Below, piece by piece: positions 18,730 through 27,694 of a DNA stretch of 64,000 bases. A program made the position numbers and the translations under genes. The notes beneath the pieces are model-generated. The model worked only from the letters and a program-made list of their open reading frames with translations. It ran no database searches and was not told the origin of the DNA. Location of the stretch: positions 1 through 64,000 of the forward strand of contig NZ_JACLHY010000001.1 in assembly GCF_014397245.1 (NCBI RefSeq), given 5' to 3'. Position 1 is the first letter of the stretch. Each line of letters begins with the position of its first letter. The stretch comes from Arenibacter arenosicollis. Lineage in GTDB: Bacteria > Bacteroidota > Bacteroidia > Flavobacteriales > Flavobacteriaceae.

Positions 18730-18795
18730 TCTATAAGTTTAAGGGACTTTTGTTAAATGTATCTTAAAGTTCCAAAACAACATTATTCCAAAAAA

Positions 18796-18822
18796 AAAGG
18801 GAATACAAATTGTATTCCCTTT
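18796..18822 (-). terminator. Intrinsic terminator of the LRR gene pair
   Basis: A 27-nt inverted repeat (AAAGGGAATAC, 5-nt loop, GTATTCCCTTT) is followed on the minus strand by eight or nine T residues. It lies 30 nt past the stop of the second LRR gene and insulates the RND operon promoter. Confidence 0.9.
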
Positions 18823-18851
18823 AACCAAACCAACTTATTTTTAAGCATTTA

Positions 18852-19757
18852 CTATTCTTCCATTTCGTCCTCAAACTTCGTATCCGCCATTCTTGTCTTA
18901 TTGACATCAAAATCTTTATACTTGTTTTCTTTTTCTACCTTATCGTAGTCAAAAACTAGGAACTGACTTGAATTCATACTGTCCATGTTATCGAAGGAGA
19001 ATATATTGTTGTTCTGAATTTGAAGAATCTGAAGACTGGACAATTGTCCAAACTCTTTTGGAATTTCCCCGCCAAGTTCGTTGTTGGCCAGAACCAATTC
19101 CTTCAATTGACCCAATTTCCCTAATTCTCCAGGAATAGAACCGTACAATTTATTCTCAAAAAGTCCTAAACTCTCCAAGTTTGAAAGTTCTCCCAAAGAA
19201 TTTGGTATGCGCCCCGTTAGGTTGTTGCTAGACAAATTAAGTTCCTTTAAGGTCTGAATGTTTCCAAGACTTTCGGGAATTTTCCCGGACAGGAAATTAT
19301 TAAAAGCCGACAGCTTCACCAGCGATTTCATATTTCCAATTTCAGAAGGTATTTCGCCTTCCAATCTATTCATTTCCAATTTTAGAACCTCTAATTTACT
19401 AAGCCCAGCAAGGCTTTTGGGTATCTCTCCACTAATGGTGTTGAAGGCAAGGTTTAGATGTACCAAGTGTTTTAAATCTCCTAAACTTTCAGGAAGACTT
19501 CCCACTAGGTTGTTCCTAAAAAGGTTAATTTCTACCACATGGCCATTTTGCACGGTTACACCATACCATGTGTTAACCGGGGCATTAACATCCCATGTAG
19601 TATTCCATTTTTCACCTTGCATATTTTTATAAAGCTCCAACAGCACATTTGTCTCGCTTTTTGGAACCATGGCATTGACCATACTAGTAAATACCATACA
19701 AAATATAAGCAGCGCCAGAAATCCGGCATTTTGCAATTTTCGTTGTAACATAACCAT
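18852..19757 (-). CDS. Secreted plant-type leucine-rich repeat protein (second of pair)
   Basis: The open frame could begin at a TTG at 19784, but the ATG at 19757 is preferred: it begins 8 nt past the stop of the upstream LRR gene and gives a clean signal peptide (MVMLQRKLQ, then a hydrophobic core, then SMVNA). An N-terminal cap (LELYKNMQGEKWNTTWDV with NTWYGV) is followed by about eight 24-residue repeats of the type LxxLxLxxNxLxGxIPxxLGxL, the plant-specific LRR class, for example LSSNNLTGRIPNSLGEL. After the repeats a polar tail ends KDFDVNK, RMADTKFED. The first LRR protein of the pair has the same tail design. Role is likely extracellular binding or adhesion; the ligand is unknown. Terminator directly after. 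Confidence 0.85.
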   Translation of the reverse strand: MVMLQRKLQNAGFLALLIFCMVFTSMVNAMVPKSETNVLLELYKNMQGEKWNTTWDVNAPVNTWYGVTVQNGHVVEINLFRNNLVGSLPESLGDLKHLVHLNLAFNTISGEIPKSLAGLSKLEVLKLEMNRLEGEIPSEIGNMKSLVKLSAFNNFLSGKIPESLGNIQTLKELNLSSNNLTGRIPNSLGELSNLESLGLFENKLYGSIPGELGKLGQLKELVLANNELGGEIPKEFGQLSSLQILQIQNNNIFSFDNMDSMNSSQFLVFDYDKVEKENKYKDFDVNKTRMADTKFEDEMEE

Positions 19758-19764
19758 ATTTTTT

Positions 19765-20652
19765 TTAATTAACTCCATCCTCAAAACGCGTTTCAGCGGT
19801 TCTAATATCCTTTTCGCTATTTAATTTATTTATATCAAAATCTCTAATCTTATTACCATCAAAATCAAAGAGTGCCAACCTATCTTTAGCGGCATCATTA
19901 TTAAAATGATGTTTACCAAATTTGTTATTTTGAAGTTGTACCAATTCAAGATTAGGCAGGTTTAGGATATCTTCTGGAAAATCTCCCCTAAAATTATTTT
20001 CTGCCAAAACCAGCATTTTCAAGTGGGTAAGCTTATCCAGATTTTCTGGCACAATACCACTAAAATTGTTATCGGCCAACTCTAACCGCTCCAAATATTT
20101 TAATTTGCCAAATGTTAACGGAATAGTACCTATTAATTCGTTATGGGAAAGTAATACTACCTTTAGCTTTTTAATATCTCCCATACTAACAGGTAACTCT
20201 CCAGAAAGGCTGTTGTGAAAAAGGTCCAAAACCACAAGCTTTTCCAAATTTCCAATGTTTTCCGGAATTACGCCAGTAATTTTATTTTTGCCCAACCTTA
20301 GCACAACCAATTTTTCCAATTTTGTTATTCCTCCCGGAATATCCCCACCAATCCTATTTAAGGCTAGGTTCAAGACCTTTAAATTAGACAGATCGCCAAT
20401 AGAATTAGGTAAGCTCCCCCTAAGATTGTTATTCATTAAATTAATAGAAACCACTTTGTTGTTCTCAATTTTTACACCCTCCCAAGAAGAAACAGGGGCC
20501 TTAAGGTCCCAACTCTTGGTCCAAGTATCACCATTGGCAGTGTTATAGAGGTCTATTAGAGCATTTTTTTCCTGATCAGAAACCTGTCCAGAAAGAAATT
20601 GCCCAACAACAACCATAAATAACATGAATATGCTTTTTCTCATATTTTCCAC
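19765..20652 (-). CDS. Secreted plant-type leucine-rich repeat protein (first of pair)
   Basis: A 295-residue protein with a signal peptide (MRKSIFMLFMVVVGQFLSG within residues 4-22; the true start may be the second Met). An N-terminal cap (ALIDLYNTANGDTWTKSWDL with SSWEGV) is followed by about seven plant-type LRRs (LALNRIGGDIPGGITKL, LGKNKITGVIPENIGNL and others), then the tail RDFDINK ... RTAETRFED. It is a close tandem paralog of the downstream gene, 7 nt away, so the pair is one transcription unit. The repeats would form a solenoid on the cell surface or in the medium. No T9SS C-terminal domain of the usual length is obvious; the short shared tail is the only C-terminal feature. Confidence 0.85.
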   Translation of the reverse strand: MENMRKSIFMLFMVVVGQFLSGQVSDQEKNALIDLYNTANGDTWTKSWDLKAPVSSWEGVKIENNKVVSINLMNNNLRGSLPNSIGDLSNLKVLNLALNRIGGDIPGGITKLEKLVVLRLGKNKITGVIPENIGNLEKLVVLDLFHNSLSGELPVSMGDIKKLKVVLLSHNELIGTIPLTFGKLKYLERLELADNNFSGIVPENLDKLTHLKMLVLAENNFRGDFPEDILNLPNLELVQLQNNKFGKHHFNNDAAKDRLALFDFDGNKIRDFDINKLNSEKDIRTAETRFEDGVN

Positions 20653-20702
20653 CTAAGGATTAAGAATTACCCTACAAAATAAGATTATTGTTCGACAAAG
20701 AA

Positions 20703-20710
20703 CAAAACTA
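20703..20710 (-). promoter_or_regulatory. Putative -7 box (TAGTTTTG) for the LRR pair
   Basis: Minus-strand TAGTTTTG matches TAnnTTTG exactly and ends 50 nt before the first LRR start at 20652. It lies just downstream of a small hairpin that may end the ABC-F transcript. Confidence 0.4.
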
Positions 20711-20723
20711 TTCGATGAAAAAC

Positions 20724-20738
20724 ACAGGAAAGCCCTGT
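20724..20738 (-). terminator. Weak hairpin after the ABC-F gene
   Basis: A 5-bp stem (ACAGG / CCTGT) with a 5-nt loop is followed on the minus strand by GTTTTTC. It sits 62 nt past the ABC-F stop. The stem is short, so termination is uncertain and read-through into the LRR pair is possible. Confidence 0.35.
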
Positions 20739-20799
20739 TTTTGTTGTGAAAGTGCCAAAAGTTGTGGTGAAAGAAATTTAACCCTTTAGATTATTTTTC

Positions 20800-22716
20800 C
20801 TACAAAGAGAATTCTTCCAGCTCCAAGGTAATATTTTCCCAAATTTTCATCAGATTTTCAAGGTTCTTTTTTTTCTTCTGATAAGTGTCGAAAAAATTGG
20901 ATTTTGCAATGGTTGCATCATAATTCATAAGCAGATCATGGTCAATACTTGCTATTTCCTTTTCCAACTTGGATATGTCGCTCTCCGTTGAGCTGAGTCT
21001 GTTCTTAAGGGATTTTATCTTTTTTTGATCTTCAAAATCGACATGTCTGTCCTTGGATTTTTCTTTTTTTGGGACTACTGTCTGTTTCTTTTCTATTGCC
21101 CTAAAATCCTCGACTTTGCGCTGTTCCAAATAGAAATCGATATCCCCTAGATATTCTTTAATTTTACCATCTTTAAATTCATAGACCTTATTGGTAAGTC
21201 CTTGTAAAAAATCCCTGTCGTGACTCACCAAAATTAACGTTCCATCAAAATTCTGAAGAGCCTGTTTTAGCACGTTTTTAGATTTGATGTCCAAGTGGTT
21301 TGTAGGTTCATCCATCACCAACACATTAAAAGGCTGTAGGAGCATTTTAGCAAGGGCCAATCTGTTCCGCTCACCACCAGAAAGTACTTTTACATATTTA
21401 TCTACCTCATCTCCCCTAAAGAGGAAAGACCCCAGGATATCCCTTACCTTACTCCTGTTCTTTTCATTGGCAGCGTCTATCATTGTATCTAAAATGGTCT
21501 TTTCCCCATCCAAATATTCCGCCTGATTTTGTGCAAAGTATCCTATCTGAACATTATGCCCCAGTTTTAAATGCCCTTTATGATCCAATTCCCCCACAAT
21601 TATTTTGGCCAAAGTAGATTTTCCCTGTCCATTTTGCCCCACAAATGCAGTCTTGGAATCTCTTTCTATTAAAAGATCTATCCCTTGTAAAACGTGGTTA
21701 TCACCATAACTTTTGCCCAAACCTTCAATTTCGGTTACCACCTTACCTGGAGTGACCGAAATTTGAAATCTCAAATTCATTACACTATTATCATCCTCAT
21801 CCACCTCAATTCGCTCCATTTTATCGAGCTTCTTAATCAGGGACTGTGCCATGGAAGCCTTTGTGGACTTGGCCCTAAATTTTTCAATCAACCTTTCGGC
21901 TTGTTGTATTTCTTTATCCTGATTTTTTTGGGCATTTAACTGCTGTTCCTTTATTTCGTTCCTCAGCACCAAGTATTTGGAATAAGGCTTATTGTAGTCA
22001 TAGATTCTTCCCAATGATATTTCAATGGTTCGGTTGGTAACATTGTCCAAAAACATTTTATCGTGGGATACAATCATTACACCCCCGGAATAATTTTTCA
22101 AAAAATTCTCCAACCAAATAATGGATTCTATATCCAAGTGGTTTGTAGGCTCATCCAACAATAACACATCATTACTCTGCAATAATAGCTTTGCCAACTC
22201 TATCCTCATCCGCCAACCTCCGGAAAAAGTTTCTGTTTTACGATCAAAATCCTCACGCTTAAAACCAAGGCCCAACAATACTTTTTCGGTTTCACCCTGA
22301 TAGTTGTAGCCGCCCAATATTTCATAATGGTGGGTTACATCGTTCAAATCAATAATCAATTGATTGTACTCCACACTTTCATAATCTGTACGTTCCGCCA
22401 GCTGGTGATTAATATCGTCCAACCTAAGCTCCAAAGCCTTTATCTCTTCGAATGCCTGATGGGCTTCTTCCAACACGGTTCTTCCCAGTTCAAAATCGAT
22501 ATCCTGCCGTAGGAACCCCATTTTAATATCTTTATCAGAGGCTATAGTTCCCGAATCTATGGGCATATCCTTTGATAGAATTTTCAGCAGGGTAGATTTA
22601 CCTGCCCCGTTTTTCCCAATAAGACCAACCCGGTCTCCTGAATTTAAACGGAAAGATATTTCTTCAAATAAGTATTCTCCTCCAAAGGAAACGGAGAGGT
22701 TATGGATATTAAGCAT
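20800..22716 (-). CDS. ABC-F family ATPase (Uup/EttA-like)
   Basis: A 638-residue soluble protein with two ABC ATPase domains and no membrane segment. Walker A motifs are GLIGKNGAGKST and AFVGQNGQGKST; signature motifs are FSGGWRMRIELAK and LSGGERNRLALAK; each is followed by DEPTNHLD Walker B motifs. A charged interdomain linker (about 240-310) and a C-terminal lysine-rich coiled coil (about 530-635) are the ABC-F hallmarks, the latter as in Uup. Such proteins act on ribosomes to relieve stalled translation, and some give antibiotic resistance. It is divergent from the DUF983 gene across a shared palindromic promoter. Confidence 0.95.
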   Translation of the reverse strand: MLNIHNLSVSFGGEYLFEEISFRLNSGDRVGLIGKNGAGKSTLLKILSKDMPIDSGTIASDKDIKMGFLRQDIDFELGRTVLEEAHQAFEEIKALELRLDDINHQLAERTDYESVEYNQLIIDLNDVTHHYEILGGYNYQGETEKVLLGLGFKREDFDRKTETFSGGWRMRIELAKLLLQSNDVLLLDEPTNHLDIESIIWLENFLKNYSGGVMIVSHDKMFLDNVTNRTIEISLGRIYDYNKPYSKYLVLRNEIKEQQLNAQKNQDKEIQQAERLIEKFRAKSTKASMAQSLIKKLDKMERIEVDEDDNSVMNLRFQISVTPGKVVTEIEGLGKSYGDNHVLQGIDLLIERDSKTAFVGQNGQGKSTLAKIIVGELDHKGHLKLGHNVQIGYFAQNQAEYLDGEKTILDTMIDAANEKNRSKVRDILGSFLFRGDEVDKYVKVLSGGERNRLALAKMLLQPFNVLVMDEPTNHLDIKSKNVLKQALQNFDGTLILVSHDRDFLQGLTNKVYEFKDGKIKEYLGDIDFYLEQRKVEDFRAIEKKQTVVPKKEKSKDRHVDFEDQKKIKSLKNRLSSTESDISKLEKEIASIDHDLLMNYDATIAKSNFFDTYQKKKKNLENLMKIWENITLELEEFSL

Positions 22717-22747
22717 ATTTGGTGACTAATGTTACACTGATTACATC

Positions 22748-22768
22748 TACAAAATGTACTTTTGTAGA
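22748..22768. promoter_or_regulatory. Palindromic bidirectional promoter between ABC-F and DUF983 genes
   Basis: An inverted repeat CTACAAAA-N5-TTTTGTAG. On the plus strand it contains TACTTTTG (22757-22764), an exact TAnnTTTG box, 17 nt before the DUF983 ATG at 22781. On the minus strand it reads TACATTTTG, a -7 box with one extra base, preceded 19 nt upstream by TTTG. One palindrome seems to serve both directions. Confidence 0.5.
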
Positions 22769-22780
22769 AACTTTTTGCAA

Positions 22781-23170
22781 ATGTTAAAAAAAGGAAACAA
22801 ACTCTACAGTATTTTAACAGGAACTTGTCCTAAATGTCACGAAGAGAGTATGTATGAGGATAAAAATTCATATCATATTGGAAATATCTTTAAAATGAAC
22901 GAACGTTGTTCGCATTGTGGCACAAAATATAAAATAGAACCCTCTTTTTTTTATGGCGCCATGTATGTTAGTTATGGCGTAGGTGTAGCTTTTGCAGTGG
23001 CCACCTTCATAATTGCGTTTGTAATGTTCAAAGCTTCGTTGATAAATTCTTTTATTGCCATAATTGCTACAATGATAATCTTTATGCCCTTTATTATTCG
23101 CGTTTCTCGAAATATCTGGATTAATTTCTTTGTAAAATACGACCCCAAGGCCGCAAAGGTTAATTCTTAA
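22781..23170 (+). CDS. DUF983 family membrane protein
   Basis: The frame opens at 22754, but the -7 box at 22757-22764 lies inside that extension, so the ATG at 22781 is the likely start, giving 129 residues. It has two CxxC pairs (CPKCHEE near residue 16 and CSHCGTKY near 45) suggesting a zinc ribbon, followed by two transmembrane helices (about 60-105) and a basic end. This is the DUF983 family, of unknown function, common in Bacteroidota and alphaproteobacteria. Its 3' end overlaps the convergent flavoprotein gene by 11 nt. It is probably monocistronic. Confidence 0.88.
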   Translation: MLKKGNKLYSILTGTCPKCHEESMYEDKNSYHIGNIFKMNERCSHCGTKYKIEPSFFYGAMYVSYGVGVAFAVATFIIAFVMFKASLINSFIAIIATMIIFMPFIIRVSRNIWINFFVKYDPKAAKVNS

Positions 23171-24215
23171 AATGTTTTTTGGTAAAACGGGATAGGTCCA
23201 TTTCAGGTTTCAAAGCCTCATTATTTTCTATGAAATTGAAAAGCTGCTTGGAAGCTGTTGGGGCGATCATGACCCCGCGGGACCCCAAACCGTTAAGTAA
23301 AAACATATTTTTATGCTCAGGATGTCTGCCTACGAGTGGCTTCCTATCACTTACCGTCGGCCTTATTCCCGCTACGTGGTCTATGACCTCATAATTACAT
23401 TTTAAAAAGGTGTCCAACTTTTGCAGAAGTTCCTGTTTGCATTCTTCGGTTGGAGTATTGGTTTTATCCTTCCATTTATAGGTAGCGCCCACCCTATACA
23501 GATCATTGCCTAAAGGAATAATGAATACGGAAGATTTTATAACCCGCTCTTCTTTTAAGGCTGGCGCCTTAATGGTCAACAATTCACCTTTGGTACCGTT
23601 GAGTGGCAAATAATTGAAATACGGATTGGTTTTTAAACCAAATCCCGTGGCGAATACTATCTTGTTAACTTTTAATCCACGGTATTCCATATAGCCATCA
23701 TGTAGCTTAAGGGCTTCGAAATCAAAAGATTCCTGAAGTATTAAATTTTGTTCTGTAAGATATCGCTTATAATGGGATACCAATACGGAGGTATCTATCC
23801 TACCAGTATGCAACACTTCCCCGTAGCCATTAGGGGCATCAATGTTCGGATTATCATTAGGTAGTATTTTTGGAGTTATAAAACGACTTAAATTAGGCTT
23901 GTCTGAAGCTTCAAACCAAAGGTTCTGTTCATTTATACTTGAAAAACGCCTAAGGATAGGAATTTTATAATCCAATTGAATATTTAATTTTTTTTCCAAT
24001 GCCTTATAAAAGGGAATCGCCAGATCTAATTGCTCATGGGCGTTCCAGGCCAATGTAAATCTTTTAAGGGTAACCGGATTGTACAACCCGCCCGCCACCA
24101 CGGAGGAGGTTTGGGAACTATCAGTAATGACTTTAAACGACTTCTTATTAGTTTCCAATACTTCACAAAAGGAAATGCCGGCCAAGCCCAGGCCCACAAT
24201 TAAATAGTCTACCAT
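23160..24215 (-). CDS. FAD-dependent oxidoreductase (DAO family)
   Basis: The ATG at 24215 is chosen because the dinucleotide-binding motif VDYLIVGLGLAG begins directly after it; the longer frame to 24278 would run through the gldN terminator. The product is about 351 residues with an N-terminal GxGxxG Rossmann fold, a central substrate domain, and the C-terminal GIRPTVSDRKPLVG and LNGLGSRGVMIAP elements typical of D-amino-acid oxidase-type flavoproteins (glycine oxidase/MnmC-C-like). It is expected to oxidise an amine substrate in the cytoplasm; the substrate is not determinable. Convergent with the DUF983 gene, with an 11-nt overlap of ends. Confidence 0.88.
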   Translation of the reverse strand: MVDYLIVGLGLAGISFCEVLETNKKSFKVITDSSQTSSVVAGGLYNPVTLKRFTLAWNAHEQLDLAIPFYKALEKKLNIQLDYKIPILRRFSSINEQNLWFEASDKPNLSRFITPKILPNDNPNIDAPNGYGEVLHTGRIDTSVLVSHYKRYLTEQNLILQESFDFEALKLHDGYMEYRGLKVNKIVFATGFGLKTNPYFNYLPLNGTKGELLTIKAPALKEERVIKSSVFIIPLGNDLYRVGATYKWKDKTNTPTEECKQELLQKLDTFLKCNYEVIDHVAGIRPTVSDRKPLVGRHPEHKNMFLLNGLGSRGVMIAPTASKQLFNFIENNEALKPEMDLSRFTKKHFKN

Positions 24216-24270
24216 TGTGTAAAAGTAGAGAAGGAATTTTAAAACTTCAGTAAAATCGTGCAAAAAGAAA

Positions 24271-24296
24271 AGCGCCACATCATATGATGTGGCGCT
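24271..24296 (-). terminator. Terminator of the gld operon
   Basis: A perfect 26-nt palindrome (AGCGCCACATCAT and its complement) is followed on the minus strand by TTTTCTTTTTG. It lies 34 nt past the gldN stop and ends gldKLMN transcription before the flavoprotein gene. Confidence 0.9.
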
Positions 24297-24329
24297 CTGC
24301 TTTATATGTGAATTGGAATTTTATTAAGG

Positions 24330-25232
24330 CTAGTATGCCCACATATCTTGCTCTCTATCGCGGATAACCTCTTTAATTCGTTTGGATTCCAATAATTGGA
24401 ACAAGGCATTATCGGCTATATAATCTTTAACCTCTCGATCCCCATGCACGTTATCCTCTTTATAGATAGTTGCATTGAATCTTCTGGCATTCAACAACAT
24501 ATCAAAGGAAATAGGCTGTGCAGAATTTCGTTGGTTAAACACTTTGGCCTCATGTAATATTTGTCTTGCACTTGGGTACCATACCCAGAACAACGGAACT
24601 TTTGCTTCTGCCAAATCCATAGACTCATCATCTATAAAGTTAACATCCGGAGCTACGGGAGCAATACCCAACAATCGGTATTTTAACTCTCCCTGTCTTT
24701 TGTCGAAATACCAGATTCCTTTAACAAGGTACTCCTCCAAATCGGCAGCGGTAAGGTTCCTGCGATTAATATATTCAGGGGAAATTGGTTCTCCTGCATT
24801 ATACTGCTCGTAACCATAGTCTGTAGTATCCACCTTCTGCAAAGTAGCAGCCAAATCACTGAACTTTCTTTTCTCGGTAAAATAGGAATCCACGTAAACA
24901 TCTTCCAGTCTACCATTTTTAATATTTTTTATCAAAACATCGTATAGGGACCTTCTATCTGGACCTATATCAATGGTATCCAAAGGATAATACAGTGGAA
25001 AATTAACACGCTCATCCAAGTCGATGACTTCCCAAACGGTCTTGGACCAGAGTATATCCCTATCGTCCACATAAGCATAGGGCAAAGGAGCATCGTTATC
25101 TTTCTCGATCTGCGCCTGTGTCTTCTTACCTATCTCTTCCGGTAATTTGGCATTTAAAATATTTGCCTGGGCGGAAATAGACAATGGTAAAAGAACCACT
25201 ACTCCAATTAATAAAACATTTTTCAAATTCAT
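24330..25232 (-). CDS. gldN: Gliding motility / T9SS protein GldN
   Basis: A 300-residue periplasmic protein with a signal peptide (MNLKNVLLIGVVVLLPLSISAQ). The family segments are present: DRDILWSKTVWEVIDLDERVNFPLYYPLDT, the KLRYRLLGIAPV-type strand region and VPLFWVWYPSARQ. GldN forms the periplasmic ring with GldK around the type IX secretion system trans-envelope complex. It is the last gene of the K-L-M-N order and ends at a strong terminator. No second copy (gldO) follows, unlike in Flavobacterium johnsoniae. Confidence 0.95.
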   Translation of the reverse strand: MNLKNVLLIGVVVLLPLSISAQANILNAKLPEEIGKKTQAQIEKDNDAPLPYAYVDDRDILWSKTVWEVIDLDERVNFPLYYPLDTIDIGPDRRSLYDVLIKNIKNGRLEDVYVDSYFTEKRKFSDLAATLQKVDTTDYGYEQYNAGEPISPEYINRRNLTAADLEEYLVKGIWYFDKRQGELKYRLLGIAPVAPDVNFIDDESMDLAEAKVPLFWVWYPSARQILHEAKVFNQRNSAQPISFDMLLNARRFNATIYKEDNVHGDREVKDYIADNALFQLLESKRIKEVIRDREQDMWAY

Positions 25233-25331
25233 CAGTTTAAATTTATTGTTTTTAATCTTCAGTCCCGTTATCAGCAGACTGGTGAATTAACCATGGCAAA
25301 CATTTACCATGGTCCCTTCACAACATTTTTA

Positions 25332-26900
25332 CTAGTTTGTTATCTCCACAACAACAGGAGATACTTTTTTAAGCTTATAGCCTTTATTATTTGTGATATA
25401 GGCTTCGATATCAAATATCTGAACGGCATCTCCACGGCTTGCTCTTTTAAGGGCAGACTTAGCTCTAGCGTCCAATTTGTTACCGTTTACATCTACAGTT
25501 GGCTGTCCTGGAACTTTAAATTTAAATCCGCTAACCGCAAGGTTAAGATCAAAATCAAAATCTTCCAACAACGCACCTATAGTAGAAATCTCTAGGTTGT
25601 TTTTTCCCATTTTAGCACTTCCGGATTCTCCTCTTACAGAACCTGAAGGTCTTGGAATATCCTTAATTCTGAACTCAGAAGAAGTTTTGATCATTTGACC
25701 ATCAGGCAACTTACCTGAGGCGGTGATGGAAACAGTTCTTCCTGTACCAGGATTCATAGCATATTTACTTCCACTTTGCTTACTAAGTCCAGGGGCAGAT
25801 GCAGAAACATTGTTATCAGGAATACCAGGAATGGATATGGTGATAGGGTTGGAAACCCCACGGTATACCACATTCATTTTATCGGCTGAAATCACAGCAG
25901 CATTAGGCTTTGTAATAGTTGCAAATGTTGAGGATACCGGCACTTCTGTACGCTCCCCATCCTGCATAAATACTAAATTACCCGCTATTTTATGATCTCC
26001 AGCGCTTCCTGCACTAACAGTTAATCTAACTTTACCATCTTCGATCACATAATCAGTACCTTCGTTCAACTTTCTTCCGTCTAGGGTCAAGTTAACTTCA
26101 TTAGGTTTTGTTGTGGCATCTTTACGACCCAATACAATATTACCGGCAAACTTTTCACCTGCATAAAAAGCAGATTTTTCTTGCTCCAATAAGGTAGTAT
26201 AATTGGTCATGGAAACCTCACTGCTCAACTGACCTTGAAGCATAGCTTTTAATGCATCTTCTTCGGTAGCTTTTATATCCGCTTGAAGCGAAGTGATTTT
26301 AGTCAATGATGCTACTAAAGGATAGCCTTCAAAGTTGTAGTTCAACCAATCTTGTTTGGAACCATCCCTTTTTTCAACTTTACCGTTTTCATCACCAGTC
26401 TCGAACCTACTTTTTACAGAAGACTTTACAGACTCCAATTCTTTAGGCATAACCGCAGTAATTTGTGTGCGATAATTTACCAAGCGATCCAAGAATTCTT
26501 GTCCATCAGCTCCAAGTTTGTCTCCTTGGAAAAAACGTTGATCTAAATAATCTGTCTTGTCCATTACTTGATAATCTTTTGGGTCCTTAACATCGACCAT
26601 CATCTCCTTTTTCAAGTTTTCCAAGTACTGGTAATACTCCAGGGACAATTCCTTTATTTTCTTGGCATCTTCCAAAAGAGGACCAAATTTCTCAGCATTT
26701 TCCGATGCTTTAGTTTCAAGACCACTTAGGAAAGCCGTATTGTTTTCCGTGGTTTTTATGTTAGAAGCTTCTAACTTTTCGTTCATAAGACCGAAAGCCG
26801 ATAGAACTTCTTTTCCCATATTTAAGGCCAGCATCGCGATGAAGATCAAGTACATTAGGTTGATCATCTTCTGACGTGGTGTTGCTTTTCCTCCTGCCAT
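25332..26900 (-). CDS. gldM: Gliding motility / T9SS motor protein GldM
   Basis: A 522-residue protein with a single N-terminal transmembrane helix (KMINLMYLIFIAMLALNMGKEVLSAF) containing the conserved glutamate/lysine neighbourhood, followed by a large periplasmic region of stacked domains ending in beta-rich modules. GldM pairs with GldL to make the proton-driven rotary motor that powers type IX secretion and gliding, and its periplasmic part contacts the GldK/GldN ring. It is 58 nt downstream of gldL and 99 nt upstream of gldN in one operon. Length and start motif fit the family. Confidence 0.96.
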   Translation of the reverse strand: MAGGKATPRQKMINLMYLIFIAMLALNMGKEVLSAFGLMNEKLEASNIKTTENNTAFLSGLETKASENAEKFGPLLEDAKKIKELSLEYYQYLENLKKEMMVDVKDPKDYQVMDKTDYLDQRFFQGDKLGADGQEFLDRLVNYRTQITAVMPKELESVKSSVKSRFETGDENGKVEKRDGSKQDWLNYNFEGYPLVASLTKITSLQADIKATEEDALKAMLQGQLSSEVSMTNYTTLLEQEKSAFYAGEKFAGNIVLGRKDATTKPNEVNLTLDGRKLNEGTDYVIEDGKVRLTVSAGSAGDHKIAGNLVFMQDGERTEVPVSSTFATITKPNAAVISADKMNVVYRGVSNPITISIPGIPDNNVSASAPGLSKQSGSKYAMNPGTGRTVSITASGKLPDGQMIKTSSEFRIKDIPRPSGSVRGESGSAKMGKNNLEISTIGALLEDFDFDLNLAVSGFKFKVPGQPTVDVNGNKLDARAKSALKRASRGDAVQIFDIEAYITNNKGYKLKKVSPVVVEITN

Positions 26901-26958
26901 TTTTCTAATTAGTTTTAATTATTAATCGATTTGGGTTTGGTTATTGAATTATAACTAA

Positions 26959-27609
26959 TTAGTTTCTATTCATTGCAGATAACATACCACCGTATACTCC
27001 ATTCAAAGAAGAAAGGTTGGTTGCCAAAGATTCCATTTGATCTTTTAAGGCACTTGAATTCTGTACCACTTCCTCGTTGATAGACGCTTGTCTGCTTGCG
27101 CTTTCCAACTGAACTTTATAAAGACTGTTCAAAGATTCCATTTGAGAGGCAGCTTGTACCATTTCATCAGAATACTTTTTAGTAGACTCCATTGCATCAA
27201 CTGTTGGAGCAATTCCCTTGGCAGCTCCTTCAAAGTTTCTAATGCTAGATCCAAGACTTTCCATAAGACTGGCATCTACACCAGCTTCTTTTAACAAATC
27301 ATCCAATTTTTTGGATAAAGATGCTTCTGCTTCCTTCATTTCAGCATTGGAATTTGATTTTCCTGAAGCCGCTCCTCCACTTAATTCTGGATACACCAAT
27401 GACCAATCGTATTCGTCATCTACTGGTTCAAATGCACTAATAGCAAAAATTAATGCTTCGGTAATAAGTCCGATTGCCAATAACAGTCCTCCCGTAAGTG
27501 GGCCAAATTGCCAGTGAAGGATCTTAAATAATGCTCCTATAATTACTACAGATGCACCAAGGCCGTAGGCCATGTTAAATAATTTCTTAGTTGATTTTGA
27601 CTGTGCCAT
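26959..27609 (-). CDS. gldL: Gliding motility / T9SS motor protein GldL
   Basis: A 216-residue inner-membrane protein with two transmembrane helices (about 10-28 and 38-58). TM1 contains the ALFKILHWQFGP motif and TM2 has a membrane-embedded glutamate in LLAIGLITEALIFAISAFEP, the residue implicated in proton flow in the GldLM motor. A long cytoplasmic helical tail follows, rich in A/S/E. It lies 85 nt after gldK. Firm assignment. Confidence 0.96.
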   Translation of the reverse strand: MAQSKSTKKLFNMAYGLGASVVIIGALFKILHWQFGPLTGGLLLAIGLITEALIFAISAFEPVDDEYDWSLVYPELSGGAASGKSNSNAEMKEAEASLSKKLDDLLKEAGVDASLMESLGSSIRNFEGAAKGIAPTVDAMESTKKYSDEMVQAASQMESLNSLYKVQLESASRQASINEEVVQNSSALKDQMESLATNLSSLNGVYGGMLSAMNRN

Positions 27610-27694
27610 AATTTTAAATTTAATTAAGTAATGTTAATAATAAGTATTTGGTTTAACGTTTGATTTAATATAAAGGTCTTCTTTATTTTATATT

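Noticed and set aside
24216-24278. Longer start for the FAD oxidoreductase at 24278
   Set aside because: It would put 21 residues before the Rossmann motif and run through the gldN terminator palindrome.
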